From NCBI RefSeq assembly GCF_003752465.1, contig NZ_RKHJ01000001.1, forward strand, positions 1,612,001 through 1,676,000: a DNA stretch of 64,000 nucleotides. Direction: 5' to 3'. Within the stretch, counting starts at the first letter, position 1, and every line of letters starts with the position of its first letter. Under the pieces are notes generated by a model. That model saw only the letters and a program-made list of their open reading frames with translations. It was not told the DNA's origin and ran no database searches. The DNA is from Agrococcus jenensis. GTDB lineage: Bacteria; Actinomycetota; Actinomycetes; Actinomycetales; Microbacteriaceae. Both the position numbers and the translations under genes were made by a program. Of the stretch, positions 8,601-16,291 are shown in pieces.

Positions 8601-9460
8601 ACCTGGGCCACGCATCGCTGACGAGCTCGATCGTGCACGGCGCGCACGGCCTGCCCGAGCAGGGCGCCGCGACGGTCGAGAGCCCGGACGCCGAGGTCGA
8701 GCGCGTCGTGCAGCTCGTCACGCAGCACGCGCGCTCGCGGCCGCAGGAGTCGCTCATGGTCGTCACGGCCAACGAGAAGCACGAGGTGCGGCTGCAGCAG
8801 GCCGTCATGGCGTCGCTCGGCGCCGGCGGCCCTCTCACCGACTTCGTCGTGGCGGAGCGCGAGGAGCCCTTCGTCATCGTCGACATCACGCACGCGAGCG
8901 CGCTGAGCCGCGACCGCGTGATCTTCTCGGTCGGCTACGGGCACACGAAGCACGGCCGCAACGTGGAGTTCGGCCCGCTCGGCGAGCCGGGCGGCGAGCG
9001 GATGCTCGCGGTCGCCATGACGCGCGCGCGCAAGGCGATGCAGATCGTCACGGCCTTCGACGCGGCCGAGCTCGACCCCGAGCGGCTCCAGCACGGTGCC
9101 GCGCAGCTGCGCGAGATCCTGCTCGACATCGCGTCGGGGGAGCAGCCGAAGGCGTTCCACGGCGGCGACCCGCTGATGATCGACCTCGCCACGCGCCTGC
9201 GGCGGCGGGGGCTGCGCGCCGACGTCTCGTACGACGGGCAGCTGCCGCTCGTGGTCGCGAACGGCGGCGTCTGCGCGGCCATCGAGGCCGACCACGACGA
9301 CGGCGAGCGCACGCTGCGCGAGGCGCTGCGCCTGCGCCCCGAGGTGCTGCGGCGCTTCGGCTGGCACACCATGCGCGTGCACGCGTTCGAGCTGTTCACC
9401 GACCCCGAGGGCGTCGCCGACCGCATCGCCGAGCTCGTCGGGGCGGATGCCTCGCAGTGA
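5642..9460 (+). CDS. SF1-like helicase/nuclease protein with degenerate ATPase motifs
   Basis: This 1272-residue protein has the layout of large SF1 helicase-nuclease proteins: a disordered acidic N-terminus (1-75), an accessory domain (80-330), an interrupted RecA-like core (340-1130), and a C-terminal segment (about 1175-1270) resembling the MTES_1575-type restriction-endonuclease fold. The Walker A site reads LPGTGLTQT around 349-357, with Leu354 where the catalytic Lys should be. The Walker B position reads VVIADAGA (878-885), with Ala-Asp instead of Asp-Glu. Motif III (GDSVTQTPS), motif IV (LTRSYRT) and motif VI (VAMTRARK, Arg1128 and Arg1130) are kept. Loss of both nucleotide-binding residues suggests a non-hydrolysing scaffold or DNA-binding protein. 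The GTG start is at 5642. The next gene overlaps by four bases. Confidence 0.8.
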   Translation: MREDEIENLGDEPVDGATHDAVELVQPAAAPNDDSADDGLGGAPVFEQSGAAQDAAPQAARAPERQPDPEPRRSRREGEWEAWASALRRVGGRSPLTDFIDTTATRVELSTTHPGGLAQFITGRPTALSSLIRDDLALRAARGAAAAIASKGIELAAARSIDAVHLGIGMVRFPHGDRVVYGPMLLRPLMIRRRGRDFELQVLGRPFVNPRIASILRGHHGVRLDERQLVELGSGEGTFTPNAVLDAVRQAAAHVPGFSVEARLLASTFADVGEPMVTDLQQQPHDVLDAVRGDEQAAWRVREGRAGIDETPQDQRDPEVDRLVLDADGEQDAVIAEAAAGNSIVVEALPGTGLTQTIVNVVGALVGDDRRVLVVSPRRATLRDIADRFAATKLEALAVSEATLRRDLIAAIRRIEQSPRPETAEIDEAMLRLRKVLLDYRAALQRVDPELQVSVLDALKELSRLAMLPTPPSSRARLSERATRELATDRPRVAATMRKAAALGQFKYGPSDTPWYGASFSSSGDASAALADAQRLAGPSSDGGPGDLAALLAQAKRVIGDTKLRPAATLAELAIQVALLTDVLATLDVMTPSIYDRPLGELITATGPRREAVQALGSMQRRRLRKLAEEYVRPGAHVPDLHDVLIAAQQQRRLWAKFAPDGSIPAVPSGLAALDARLTDILERLGRLDAALSPEVPSADLQLDDLEERVAGLAAPSDALQNIQERAELMASVERLGLDPLLADFANRHVADDQVEHELDLAWWQSALQAMLGKERALLRGNTEVLQRLEQDFALVDEAHVDASSARLAHQLAKQWRLAIDDHGDEAAAVKRLIKAGPVDADELQHVAPHLTRSLAPVWLASPYDLHRVPKRIPFDAVVIADAGAITIAEAAGAISRARQVIALGDSVTQTPSPFDVGISTLGVRPSEELATPDELHAESALSRLGQVLPTRRLTRSYRTGGADLVTAVNERFYEGRIEALPWAGAYLGHASLTSSIVHGAHGLPEQGAATVESPDAEVERVVQLVTQHARSRPQESLMVVTANEKHEVRLQQAVMASLGAGGPLTDFVVAEREEPFVIVDITHASALSRDRVIFSVGYGHTKHGRNVEFGPLGEPGGERMLAVAMTRARKAMQIVTAFDAAELDPERLQHGAAQLREILLDIASGEQPKAFHGGDPLMIDLATRLRRRGLRADVSYDGQLPLVVANGGVCAAIEADHDDGERTLREALRLRPEVLRRFGWHTMRVHAFELFTDPEGVADRIAELVGADASQ

Positions 9461-9657
9461 CCGGTGAGGCGAGCCCGCCTCCCGAGGGCGAGCGCATCGA
9501 GGGCGACGAGCCGACGCCGCTCGTGATCAGGCGGCGCGGCCGGCGGGTGTCGACCGAGCCGACACCCGGCTACACGGGCGAGCCGCCGCGCGAGCAGCAG
9601 CAGTCGACCGAGAACGACGCGCAGCTGCGGCAGGACGTCCCGCCCCACTGGGGCTGA
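9457..9657 (+). CDS. Small acidic/Pro-rich protein coupled to the helicase-like gene
   Basis: A GTG at 9457 overlaps the preceding stop (GTGA), the usual sign of translational coupling. The 66-residue product has no signal peptide or membrane segment. It is rich in Glu, Pro and Gln with a basic patch IRRRGRRV in the middle and ends DVPPHWG. It is probably unfolded on its own. Its position suggests it works with the pseudo-helicase. No family is recognised. Confidence 0.6.
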   Translation: MTGEASPPPEGERIEGDEPTPLVIRRRGRRVSTEPTPGYTGEPPREQQQSTENDAQLRQDVPPHWG

Positions 9658-9709
9658 CGCATCCGCGGACCGAGCGCGCCGGTGGCGGTGCGCCTCGGCG
9701 GCGACAGCG

Positions 9710-10123
9710 TCAGGCGGTCGGCGCGCCCGGCGTCGTCGTCGAGGCCGTCGCCTGCGCCCGCAGCAGCTCGCGGATGTCCTGCAGGATCTCGACGTCGGTC
9801 TCGACCTGCTCCGCAGGTGCGAGCTCGAGCTCGCGGTTGCGGTCGAGGCGCTCCTTGAGCTTGGCCATGGGCATGATCAGCACGAAGTAGACGACCGCGG
9901 CGACGATGAGGAAGTTGATGACGGCGGCGATCAGCAGGCCGAGCTTGAACGGGCCCACCATCACACCCGCGAGCGCGTCCGCGTTGAACGCCATCGCGAG
10001 CAGCGGATCGATGATCGCCTCGGTGAAGGCGCTCACGATCCCGGTGAACGCGGCGCCGATGACGACGGCGGTCGCGAGCTCGACGACGTTGCCGCGCAGC
10101 AGGAACTTCTTGAAGCCCTCCAC
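9710..10123 (-). CDS. mscL: Large-conductance mechanosensitive channel
   Basis: The 137-residue protein starts [20 protein letters not shown], the canonical MscL N-terminus with the amphipathic S1 helix running into TM1 ([14 protein letters not shown]). A periplasmic loop and TM2 ([21 protein letters not shown]) follow, then a charged cytoplasmic helix ([16 protein letters not shown]). It forms a homopentameric pore that opens under membrane tension and protects against hypo-osmotic shock. It is the last gene of a tightly packed MTHFS-fmdB-mscL group, starting three bases after the fmdB stop. The C-terminal helix is followed by a Thr/Ala-rich tail, within the normal length range. Confidence 0.95.
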   Translation of the reverse strand: MEGFKKFLLRGNVVELATAVVIGAAFTGIVSAFTEAIIDPLLAMAFNADALAGVMVGPFKLGLLIAAVINFLIVAAVVYFVLIMPMAKLKERLDRNRELELAPAEQVETDVEILQDIRELLRAQATASTTTPGAPTA

Positions 10124-10126
10124 GGC

Positions 10127-10405
10127 TCAGTCGCTCGAGCTCGAGGACGAGCTCGACGAGGACGAGCCGGACGACGCGGACGAGCTCGACGAGGAACCGC
10201 CGGTCGGCGCCTTCGCCGCGCCGCTCGCGGCCCGCGAGTCGGTGCGGTAGAAGCCCGAGCCGTTGAAGGTCACGCCGACGGTGCCGTACTGCTTGCGGAG
10301 CGCGCCCTGGCAGCGCTCGCAGACCGTGAGCGACGGCTCGTCGAAGCCCTGCCGAGCCTCGAACGCGTGTCCGCAGGCGGTGCAGGCGTAGGCGTAGACG
10401 GGCAT
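10127..10405 (-). CDS. FmdB-type zinc-ribbon protein with poly-Ser tail
   Basis: The N-terminal 50 residues match the FmdB/regulatory zinc-ribbon domain: MPVYAYACTACGHAFEARQ, then VCERCQGALRKQYG, giving two CxxC knuckles for one zinc. The C-terminal 40 residues are almost entirely Ser/Gly and end in a run of eleven Ser plus Asp, encoded by a tandem GAGCTCGACGAG-like sequence at about 10130-10200. The function of this family is not established. The start at 10405 has GAGGAG about 7 bases upstream, located inside the end of the MTHFS gene, so it is translated from the same transcript. Confidence 0.88.
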   Translation of the reverse strand: MPVYAYACTACGHAFEARQGFDEPSLTVCERCQGALRKQYGTVGVTFNGSGFYRTDSRAASGAAKAPTGGSSSSSSASSGSSSSSSSSSSSD

Positions 10406-10408
10406 TGG

Positions 10409-11002
10409 TCAGCTCCTCGATGTGGTGTGGATCCCGGACGGCGTGACGACGCCGTCGACAGGCTGGTCGTACGCCGCGTGCGGCACGCTGTCGAACAGCT
10501 CGTCGTCGTGGACCACGGCATAGACCAAGGGACATTCTGCCATCGCCGCCATGGTCTTGTCGAAGAATCCGCGGCCGCCGCCGAGCCGCGAGCCGTCGCG
10601 GCCGACCGCGGTCGCCGGGATGAGCATGAGGTCGACGTCGTCGAGCGCCGTCGGCGGCAGCGTCTCGCCGGTGGGCTGCGGCACGCCGAGCGTCGCCTCG
10701 ACGGTCTCGGTGCCGTCGTGCTCTGCCCAGTCCAGCAGGCCGTCGGGGCGGATGACCGGCAGCAGCACGCGGATGCCCTCGCCCGTGGCCCAGCGCAGGA
10801 AGACGCGCGTGTCGGGCTCGTCGGGCAGCGACAGGTAGGCCGAGATCGTGCGGGCGCCGAGCGTCTCGGTGAGGCGCCGCAGGTGGTCGGCTAGGGAGGC
10901 CGCATGATCGGCCGCTGCCGGACCGCGCTCCGCCCGCTGCGAGCGCAGGCGCCTCCGCAGCAGCCGCTTGGCGTCCTCGATGGCGGACTCGTCGTCGCTC
11001 AC
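10409..11002 (-). CDS. 5-formyltetrahydrofolate cyclo-ligase
   Basis: The 197-residue protein shows the MTHFS fold: a basic N-terminal helix (KRLLRRRLRSQRAER), ISAYLSLPDEPDT for substrate contact, and the C-terminal phosphate-binding loop region IPATAVGRDGSRLGGGRGFFDKT. The enzyme uses ATP to convert 5-formyl-THF to 5,10-methenyl-THF, recycling the storage folate. The family motif is usually GYGGGYYD; here it is GGGRGFFD, a conservative variant. Length is normal. It heads the operon with fmdB and mscL, an arrangement common in actinobacteria. Confidence 0.92.
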   Translation of the reverse strand: MSDDESAIEDAKRLLRRRLRSQRAERGPAAADHAASLADHLRRLTETLGARTISAYLSLPDEPDTRVFLRWATGEGIRVLLPVIRPDGLLDWAEHDGTETVEATLGVPQPTGETLPPTALDDVDLMLIPATAVGRDGSRLGGGRGFFDKTMAAMAECPLVYAVVHDDELFDSVPHAAYDQPVDGVVTPSGIHTTSRS

Positions 11003-11114
11003 ACGGCGACGCTAGCGCGTCGTCGCGGAGGCCGTCTCGATGCGCGCGGCGGGAGCGCCGTGCGCAGGGCCTCAAGAGATGCGTCGATACGCCCCAGGAT
11101 TCGCCGCAGAGGTC

Positions 11115-11131
11115 CCATAACGGGGTTATGG
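11115..11131. promoter_or_regulatory. 17-bp palindrome, candidate operator
   Basis: CCATAAC-GGG-GTTATGG is a perfect 7-bp inverted repeat with a 3-bp centre. It lies in the 190-bp divergent region between the MTHFS gene (start 11002) and the membrane-protein gene (start 11193) and is AT-rich against its surroundings. It is a plausible binding site for a dimeric regulator that I cannot name. Confidence 0.45.
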
Positions 11132-11192
11132 TCGCGTCACGGCGCACACAGCGCCGAGCGGCGCCAGTGGCGCCGATGACCTGGAGGCAGCC

Positions 11193-11828
11193 ATGGCCCT
11201 GCTCATCACCGTGCTGCGCATCGTGACCTTCTTCGCCTGGGTCACGACCGCGATCGCCCTCCTGCAGACGCTGAAGGGGGCGCCGTGGTCCGCGGCGGTC
11301 CTCTGGGGTGGGCTGTCGCTCGTGCTCGCGCTCGCGTGCGCTGCCGCGAGGCACGCCGACGCCGTGGCCGAGCAGCGTGCCGTGCAGCATGCGATCGAGC
11401 GCGCCGCGGGGCGGGATGCGGTGCCCGCGGACCCGGGCGGCTCCGCGCTCTTCGTGGCGGGCTGGATCTGCGGCGTGGTCGGCGTCGGCGTCGCCATCGC
11501 GGGCGTGCCGCTCACGTCGAGCGGCACGTGGTGGGTGCTGCTCGTGGGCTGCGGACTCATGGCCCTCGCGATCCCGGTGTTCGAGTGGGAGAGCCGGCGA
11601 TGGGCCGCGCACGTGCTGCCCTGGTACGAGGCCGACGTGCTCGCGAACGGAGGGCCGAAACCGACGTCCGAGCTGCGGCTCGCGCTGTGGAACGCTGCGC
11701 ACGCGTCCGCGCAGCCCGGGACCACGCCGCACGAGCAGCAGGAGAACGTCGTCGAGGCCTACCGGTCGCTGGTCGGCGCATGGTCGGGCACCTCGCCGCG
11801 GCCGGTCGCCGACGGCCGAGCCGTCTGA
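11193..11828 (+). CDS. Hypothetical membrane protein, 211 aa
   Basis: Four hydrophobic segments are visible: residues about 4-24 and 32-50, then about 90-110 and 115-132 (FVAGWICGVVGVGVAIAGV and WVLLVGCGLMALAIPVF). A short charged loop separates the two pairs. The C-terminal 75 residues are soluble and helical (AHVLPWYEADVLANGG, then EQQENVVEAYRSLVGAW). Translation from 11193 is supported by GGAGG seven bases upstream. No family is recognised and no catalytic motif is visible. A palindromic site lies about 60 bases upstream. Confidence 0.65.
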   Translation: MALLITVLRIVTFFAWVTTAIALLQTLKGAPWSAAVLWGGLSLVLALACAAARHADAVAEQRAVQHAIERAAGRDAVPADPGGSALFVAGWICGVVGVGVAIAGVPLTSSGTWWVLLVGCGLMALAIPVFEWESRRWAAHVLPWYEADVLANGGPKPTSELRLALWNAAHASAQPGTTPHEQQENVVEAYRSLVGAWSGTSPRPVADGRAV

Positions 11829-11950
11829 CCTCCGGCCGGGGTCGCCCGCGCTCACCCGGCGACGCTCGCGCGTCGCCGTGGGAATCTTGCCCACCCCGGG
11901 CGGTTGGATCCGGTGGGCGAGCACGCGCCCGGGACGGGGACGCGATCGCC

Positions 11951-14263
11951 ATGGACTACGGCCACCAGCTCGAGTACGGCGTGTTCATCACGCCGACGAA
12001 CCAGCCACCCCAGCAGCCGGTGCGGCTCGCCCAGGCGGCCGAGCTGGCGGGGTTCGACCTCGCGACGTTCCAGGACCACCCCTACCAGCCCGCGTTCCAC
12101 GACACGTGGACGCTCATGAGCTGGATCGCGGCGTCGACCGACCGCATCCGCATCGCGCCGAACGTGCTCAACGTGCCGCTGCGCCAGCCGGCCGTCGTCG
12201 CGCGCAGCGCGGCGAGCCTCGACCTGCTCTCCGGTGGCCGCGTCGAGCTGGGCCTCGGTGCCGGCGGCTTCTGGGACGCGATCGCTGCGATGGGCGGCAC
12301 CAGGTTGACGCCCGGCGAGGGCGTGGATGCGCTCGCCGAGGCGATCGCCATCATCCGCGGCATCTGGGAGACGAGCGAGCGCGGCGGGGTGCGCGTCGAC
12401 GGCGAGCACCATCGCGTGGCCGGCGCGAAGCGCGGGCCGCGCCCGGCGCATCCGATCCCGCTCCACATCGGCGCCTACAAGCCGCGCATGCTGCGCCTCA
12501 CCGGCCGGCTCGGCGACGGCTGGCTGCCATCCCTCGGCTACCTGCAGCCCGGCGACCTCGATCGCGGCAACCGGACCATCGACGAGGCGGCCGCGCGGGC
12601 GGGCCGCGACCCGCGCGAGATCCGCCGGCTGCTCAACATCAGCGGCCAGATCGGCGAGCGGTCCACGGGACGGCTGCAGGGCCCGCCCGACCAGTGGGTG
12701 GAGGAGCTCGTCGAGCTCGCGCTCGGCGACGGCATCGGCACCTTCATCCTCGCCGCCGACGACCCGGGGCTGATGGAGCGGTTCATGGCAGAGGTCGCGC
12801 CCGCGGTGCGCGAGCAGGTCGCCGCCGAGCGCGCCGATCGCCGCACCGACACCGCGCCCGCGGTCCCCGCGGCGGCGCTCGCGAAGCGCGCGGCGGGCAT
12901 CGACTACGCCGCCGTCCCCGCGAGCCTGCAGGCGACGGCGGTCGAGCCCGGCTCCTGGTCGTACCCGGATGCGCAGCACACCTACCTGCGCGGCGGCCGG
13001 CCCGGCATCGTGCTGCGGCCGACGAGCGCCGCCCAGGTGGCGGATGCGCTGCGCTACGCCCGCGGCCAGGGCGTGGGGGAGGGGCGGGTGCCGCTCAGCA
13101 TCCGGTCCGCCGGTCACGGCATCTCCGGCCGGTCGACGAACGACGGCGGCATCGTCATCGACCTCGGCGCCTTCGATCGCATCGACGTCGTGGATGCGGA
13201 GCGGCGCCTCGTGCGCGTCGGCGCCGGTGCGACGTGGGGCGAGGTCGCGACCGCGCTCGACCCGCACGGCTGGGCGATCAGCTCGGGCGACTACGGCGGG
13301 GTGGGCGTCGGCGGGCTCGCGACGGCCGGCGGCGTCGGCTTCCTCGGCCGCGAGCACGGGCTCACCATCGACCACGTCGAGTCGATCGACGTCGTGCTCG
13401 CGAGCGGCGAGCTCGTGCGCGCGAGCCGCGACGAGCACCCGGAGCTGTTCTGGGGCATGCGCGGCGCCGGCGGCAACCTCGGCGTGGCCGTGGCGTTCGA
13501 GATGATCGCGCAGCCGGTGGGCGAGATCGGCTTCGCGCAGCTCGCCTTCGACGCGAGCGACACGGCCGACCTCCTCGAGCGGTGGGGCGCGGCCACGGAG
13601 GCGAGCGACCGCGCGGTGACGCCGTTCCTGCTCATCGGCCGCGACCGCCCCGGCCAGTCGCGCATCGCGCAGGCGATGATCGCCGTCGACGCCTCCGAGC
13701 CCGAGACGATCGTCGACCACCTGCAGCCGTTCGCGACGGTCGGGCCGCTCGTGCAGCAGCAGGTCGTCCGGACCCGCTACGCGGGGGTCATCGACAACGC
13801 GGCCGGGGGACCGCATCAGGGGCAGGGGGAGCCCACCACCCGGTCGGCGCTGCTGCGCTCGATCACGCCGGCCGTGGCGACGGCGCTCGCGCGCTTCCTG
13901 GACGCCGGCGCGCACTTCTTCTTCCAGATCCGCGCCATGGGCGGCGCGATCGGCGACGTCGACCCGGATGCGACCGCGTTCGCGCACCGCGACGCGGGCT
14001 TCTCGGTGATCGCGTTCGGCATGGACCGCACGCGCCTCGACGCCGCGTGGGACACGCTCGTCGCGCCGCACGCATCCGGCCTGTACCTCTCGTTCGAGAC
14101 GGATCGGCGGCCCGGCCGGCTCGAGGAGGCGTTCCCGCCGGCGACGCTCGCGCGGCTGCGCGCGCTGAAGGCGGAGGTCGACCCCGAGAACCTGTTCCGC
14201 GACAACTTCAACGTCGTGCCCGCCGCGCTCGTCGCGGAGCGGTCGCCCCGCCGAACCGCCTAG
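11951..14263 (+). CDS. Fusion of a luciferase-like monooxygenase and an FAD-linked oxidase
   Basis: The 770-residue protein joins two flavoproteins. Residues 1-290 are an LLM-class flavin-dependent oxidoreductase (LEYGVFITPTNQPPQQPV, then LDLLSGGRVELGLGAGGFWD), a TIM barrel using FMN or F420. A linker of about 30 residues rich in Ala/Arg follows. Residues 325-770 are a PCMH-type oxidase: RSAGHG with His389 as the probable covalent FAD attachment site, GDYGGVGVGGLATAGG near 446-461, and a C-terminal DPENLFRDNFNV segment typical of berberine-bridge enzymes. The Cys used for a second FAD link is absent. Both halves look complete. Substrates are unknown. The ATG at 11951 follows a GGGGAC ribosome-binding site. 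Confidence 0.85.
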   Translation: MDYGHQLEYGVFITPTNQPPQQPVRLAQAAELAGFDLATFQDHPYQPAFHDTWTLMSWIAASTDRIRIAPNVLNVPLRQPAVVARSAASLDLLSGGRVELGLGAGGFWDAIAAMGGTRLTPGEGVDALAEAIAIIRGIWETSERGGVRVDGEHHRVAGAKRGPRPAHPIPLHIGAYKPRMLRLTGRLGDGWLPSLGYLQPGDLDRGNRTIDEAAARAGRDPREIRRLLNISGQIGERSTGRLQGPPDQWVEELVELALGDGIGTFILAADDPGLMERFMAEVAPAVREQVAAERADRRTDTAPAVPAAALAKRAAGIDYAAVPASLQATAVEPGSWSYPDAQHTYLRGGRPGIVLRPTSAAQVADALRYARGQGVGEGRVPLSIRSAGHGISGRSTNDGGIVIDLGAFDRIDVVDAERRLVRVGAGATWGEVATALDPHGWAISSGDYGGVGVGGLATAGGVGFLGREHGLTIDHVESIDVVLASGELVRASRDEHPELFWGMRGAGGNLGVAVAFEMIAQPVGEIGFAQLAFDASDTADLLERWGAATEASDRAVTPFLLIGRDRPGQSRIAQAMIAVDASEPETIVDHLQPFATVGPLVQQQVVRTRYAGVIDNAAGGPHQGQGEPTTRSALLRSITPAVATALARFLDAGAHFFFQIRAMGGAIGDVDPDATAFAHRDAGFSVIAFGMDRTRLDAAWDTLVAPHASGLYLSFETDRRPGRLEEAFPPATLARLRALKAEVDPENLFRDNFNVVPAALVAERSPRRTA

Positions 14264-14273
14264 GCTCGCTCTC

Positions 14274-14933
14274 GTGTTCGACACTGCGCCGCGGCTCACC
14301 CATGGCGCCATCACCGTGCGCGGCATCCGTCAGCGCGACGCGAAGGCGCTCGAGGCCGAGCTGATCGCCAACCGCCCCTGGCTCGAGCGCTGGGAGGCGA
14401 CCTTGCCGGGCACCCGCCCGAGCGGCCGCTTCGACACCCGCTCGTCGATCCGCTCGCTGCTCGAGTCCGATCGCGACGGCACCGGCATGGCCTTCGCGAT
14501 CGAGGTCGACGGCGAGTTCGCCGGCCAGCTCAACGTCGCGAACATCTCCGGCGGCGCGCTCGCGTCGTCGACCCTCGGCTACTGGATCGCGCAGCGCTTC
14601 GCCGGCCGCGGCGCCACGACGACGGCGGTCGCGCTCGTCGCCGACCACCTGCTCGGCCCGGCGGGCCTGCACCGCGTGGAGGTGTGCATCCGCCCCGAGA
14701 ACGTGGCGAGCCTGCGGGTGGTCGAGAAGCTCGGCTTCCGCTACGAGGGCTGCCGCCGCCGCTACATCCACATCGACGGCGACTGGCGCGACCACCTGTG
14801 CTTCGCGATCGTCCGCGAGGAGCTCGCGGAGCCGATGCTGCAGCGCTGGCTGGCCGGCCGGGTGCCGCCGTTCGACCGCTCCGTCTACCCGGTCGAGGTC
14901 GGCGGCGACCCGCGCGCGGGCTCCGCGCGCTGA
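14274..14933 (+). CDS. GNAT family N-acetyltransferase, RimJ/RimL-like
   Basis: The 219-residue protein follows the RimJ/RimL pattern of acyl-CoA-dependent acetylation of protein N-termini or amines: RLTHGAITVRGIRQRDA at the start, then LGYWIAQRFAGRGATTTAVALV as the acetyl-CoA loop (RGxxT variant), and RVEVCIRPENVASLRVVEKLGFRYEG toward the end. The length includes a C-terminal extension with DGDWRDHLCFAI. It starts with GTG at 14274, ten bases after the flavoprotein stop. The target is unknown; proximity to the fused flavoprotein suggests co-transcription, not a shared pathway. Confidence 0.85.
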   Translation: MFDTAPRLTHGAITVRGIRQRDAKALEAELIANRPWLERWEATLPGTRPSGRFDTRSSIRSLLESDRDGTGMAFAIEVDGEFAGQLNVANISGGALASSTLGYWIAQRFAGRGATTTAVALVADHLLGPAGLHRVEVCIRPENVASLRVVEKLGFRYEGCRRRYIHIDGDWRDHLCFAIVREELAEPMLQRWLAGRVPPFDRSVYPVEVGGDPRAGSAR

Positions 14934-15040
14934 CCCGAGCGCGCGCGCCGGAGCCGTTCGCGCGGCAATGTTCCCGATGCGTGGCGAACCGCCGCACGGC
15001 CTCCCGAGATCGGGCCCGCGCCGCCGCTACCGTGCAGGAC

Positions 15041-16288
15041 ATGCCAGAGTTCGCAGGTCTCGGGACGTCCCTCGTCCTCATCGTCGCGGTGGTGCTCTGG
15101 GTCGCCTACCTGGTGCCCGTCTGGACCCGCAAGCGCGAGTACCTCGCCACCGAGCGCAACGCCATCCGCCTGCAGCAGACGCTGCGGATCATGGCCGAGT
15201 CGGCCGAGTCGCCGGAGGAGGTGCGCATCGAGGCCGATGCCCGCACCATCGCCGTGCAGCAGAAGGCGGTCGCCAAGGAGGCGCGCCTCAAGCAGGCGAT
15301 GGAGCACGCGAAGGCCGTCGCCCGCGCACGCGAGCTCGACGAGCAGATCAAGGCGGTCGAGCGCGAGGTGCGCGCCGCGGTGAAGTCGACGGTGTCGCGC
15401 GCCCAGCGCCTGCGCCGCACCCGCCTGGCGTGCTTCGCGCTCGTGCTCACCGCCGTGGTGGCGGTCGTCGCGGGTGCCATCGTGCCGGGCCTGCAGGCGC
15501 TGGTCGCGCTCGGCGCCGTCGTCGCCGTGCTCGGCCTGGCGGGGCTCGTCGCCGTGAACGCGTCGGCGTCGCGGATGCGTCGGGTCGCGTCATCCGCGCC
15601 CGAGGTCCGCACGCTGGTCGAGGCCCGCGAGGTCGCCGCGGAGGCGGTCGCCGCCGAGTCCCGCGTGGCCACGCAGGTCGTCGCACGGCAGGCGACGCGC
15701 GCCGGCCAGCACCGCACCGGCGCGGTGCGCGCCGCGGCATCCGCCTCCGGCGTCATCTTCGGCACCGCCGAGACCCCGCGGGCGGAGGTCGCCGGGACCG
15801 CGGACGAGGCCACCGCGTCGCGGGCCTGGTCGCCGCGGCCGGTGCCCGAGCAGCGCCTGCGCCCCGAATACCGCGCGGGCGACGAGCTGCTGCGACGCGC
15901 CCGTGCGCAGCTCGCCGAGGATCGCCGCGCCATCTCCGGCCCCATCGCCCGCGTCGCGGCGCTCGAGGCGAGCTTCGACGAGATCGTCACCGGCGAGATC
16001 GGCACCCCCTCGCCGACCGAACCGGCCGCAGACCGCCGCACGGCGGAGACGCAGCCGGTCGCGCCCGTGCGCGAGATGCGCGCCGACCCGGCTCCGGCAG
16101 CGCCGGCCGTGATCATCGAGCCGGCACCGCTCGAGACCGAGCAGGACGAGCACCGCGTGCGCGTCGAGCAGCCCGCCCGGCGGGTCGAGCGCTCCGCGAG
16201 CGGCTCGCGCTTCGCCTCGATGGGCGTCGTCGACGACGAGCTCGAGCGCCTCGACGTGCACGAGGCGTTCCTCCGCCGCGTCGGCTGA
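15041..16288 (+). CDS. Membrane-anchored protein with coiled coil ("large exoprotein"-type)
   Basis: The 415-residue protein begins with a single N-terminal membrane segment (GTSLVLIVAVVLWVAYLVPVW), then a long charged helical region (about residues 30-125) with coiled-coil character. Two further hydrophobic segments follow at about 128-150 and 152-172. The remaining 240 residues are Ala/Arg/Glu-rich and probably disordered, apart from the C-terminal SRFASMGVVDDELERLD. Related proteins are widespread in Microbacteriaceae and often carry the uninformative label large exoprotein. The ATG at 15041 is chosen because the membrane segment starts immediately after it. No enzymatic motif is visible. 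Confidence 0.65.
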   Translation: MPEFAGLGTSLVLIVAVVLWVAYLVPVWTRKREYLATERNAIRLQQTLRIMAESAESPEEVRIEADARTIAVQQKAVAKEARLKQAMEHAKAVARARELDEQIKAVEREVRAAVKSTVSRAQRLRRTRLACFALVLTAVVAVVAGAIVPGLQALVALGAVVAVLGLAGLVAVNASASRMRRVASSAPEVRTLVEAREVAAEAVAAESRVATQVVARQATRAGQHRTGAVRAAASASGVIFGTAETPRAEVAGTADEATASRAWSPRPVPEQRLRPEYRAGDELLRRARAQLAEDRRAISGPIARVAALEASFDEIVTGEIGTPSPTEPAADRRTAETQPVAPVREMRADPAPAAPAVIIEPAPLETEQDEHRVRVEQPARRVERSASGSRFASMGVVDDELERLDVHEAFLRRVG

Positions 16289-16291
16289 CCG

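Noticed and set aside
5615..9382. 1255-codon minus-strand frame opposite the pseudo-helicase
   Set aside because: Shadow frame: the opposite strand carries coherent helicase motifs, this one has none.
11852..14326. Minus-strand 824-codon frame opposite the fused flavoprotein
   Set aside because: Arg/Val/Asp-rich antisense of recognised flavin domains.
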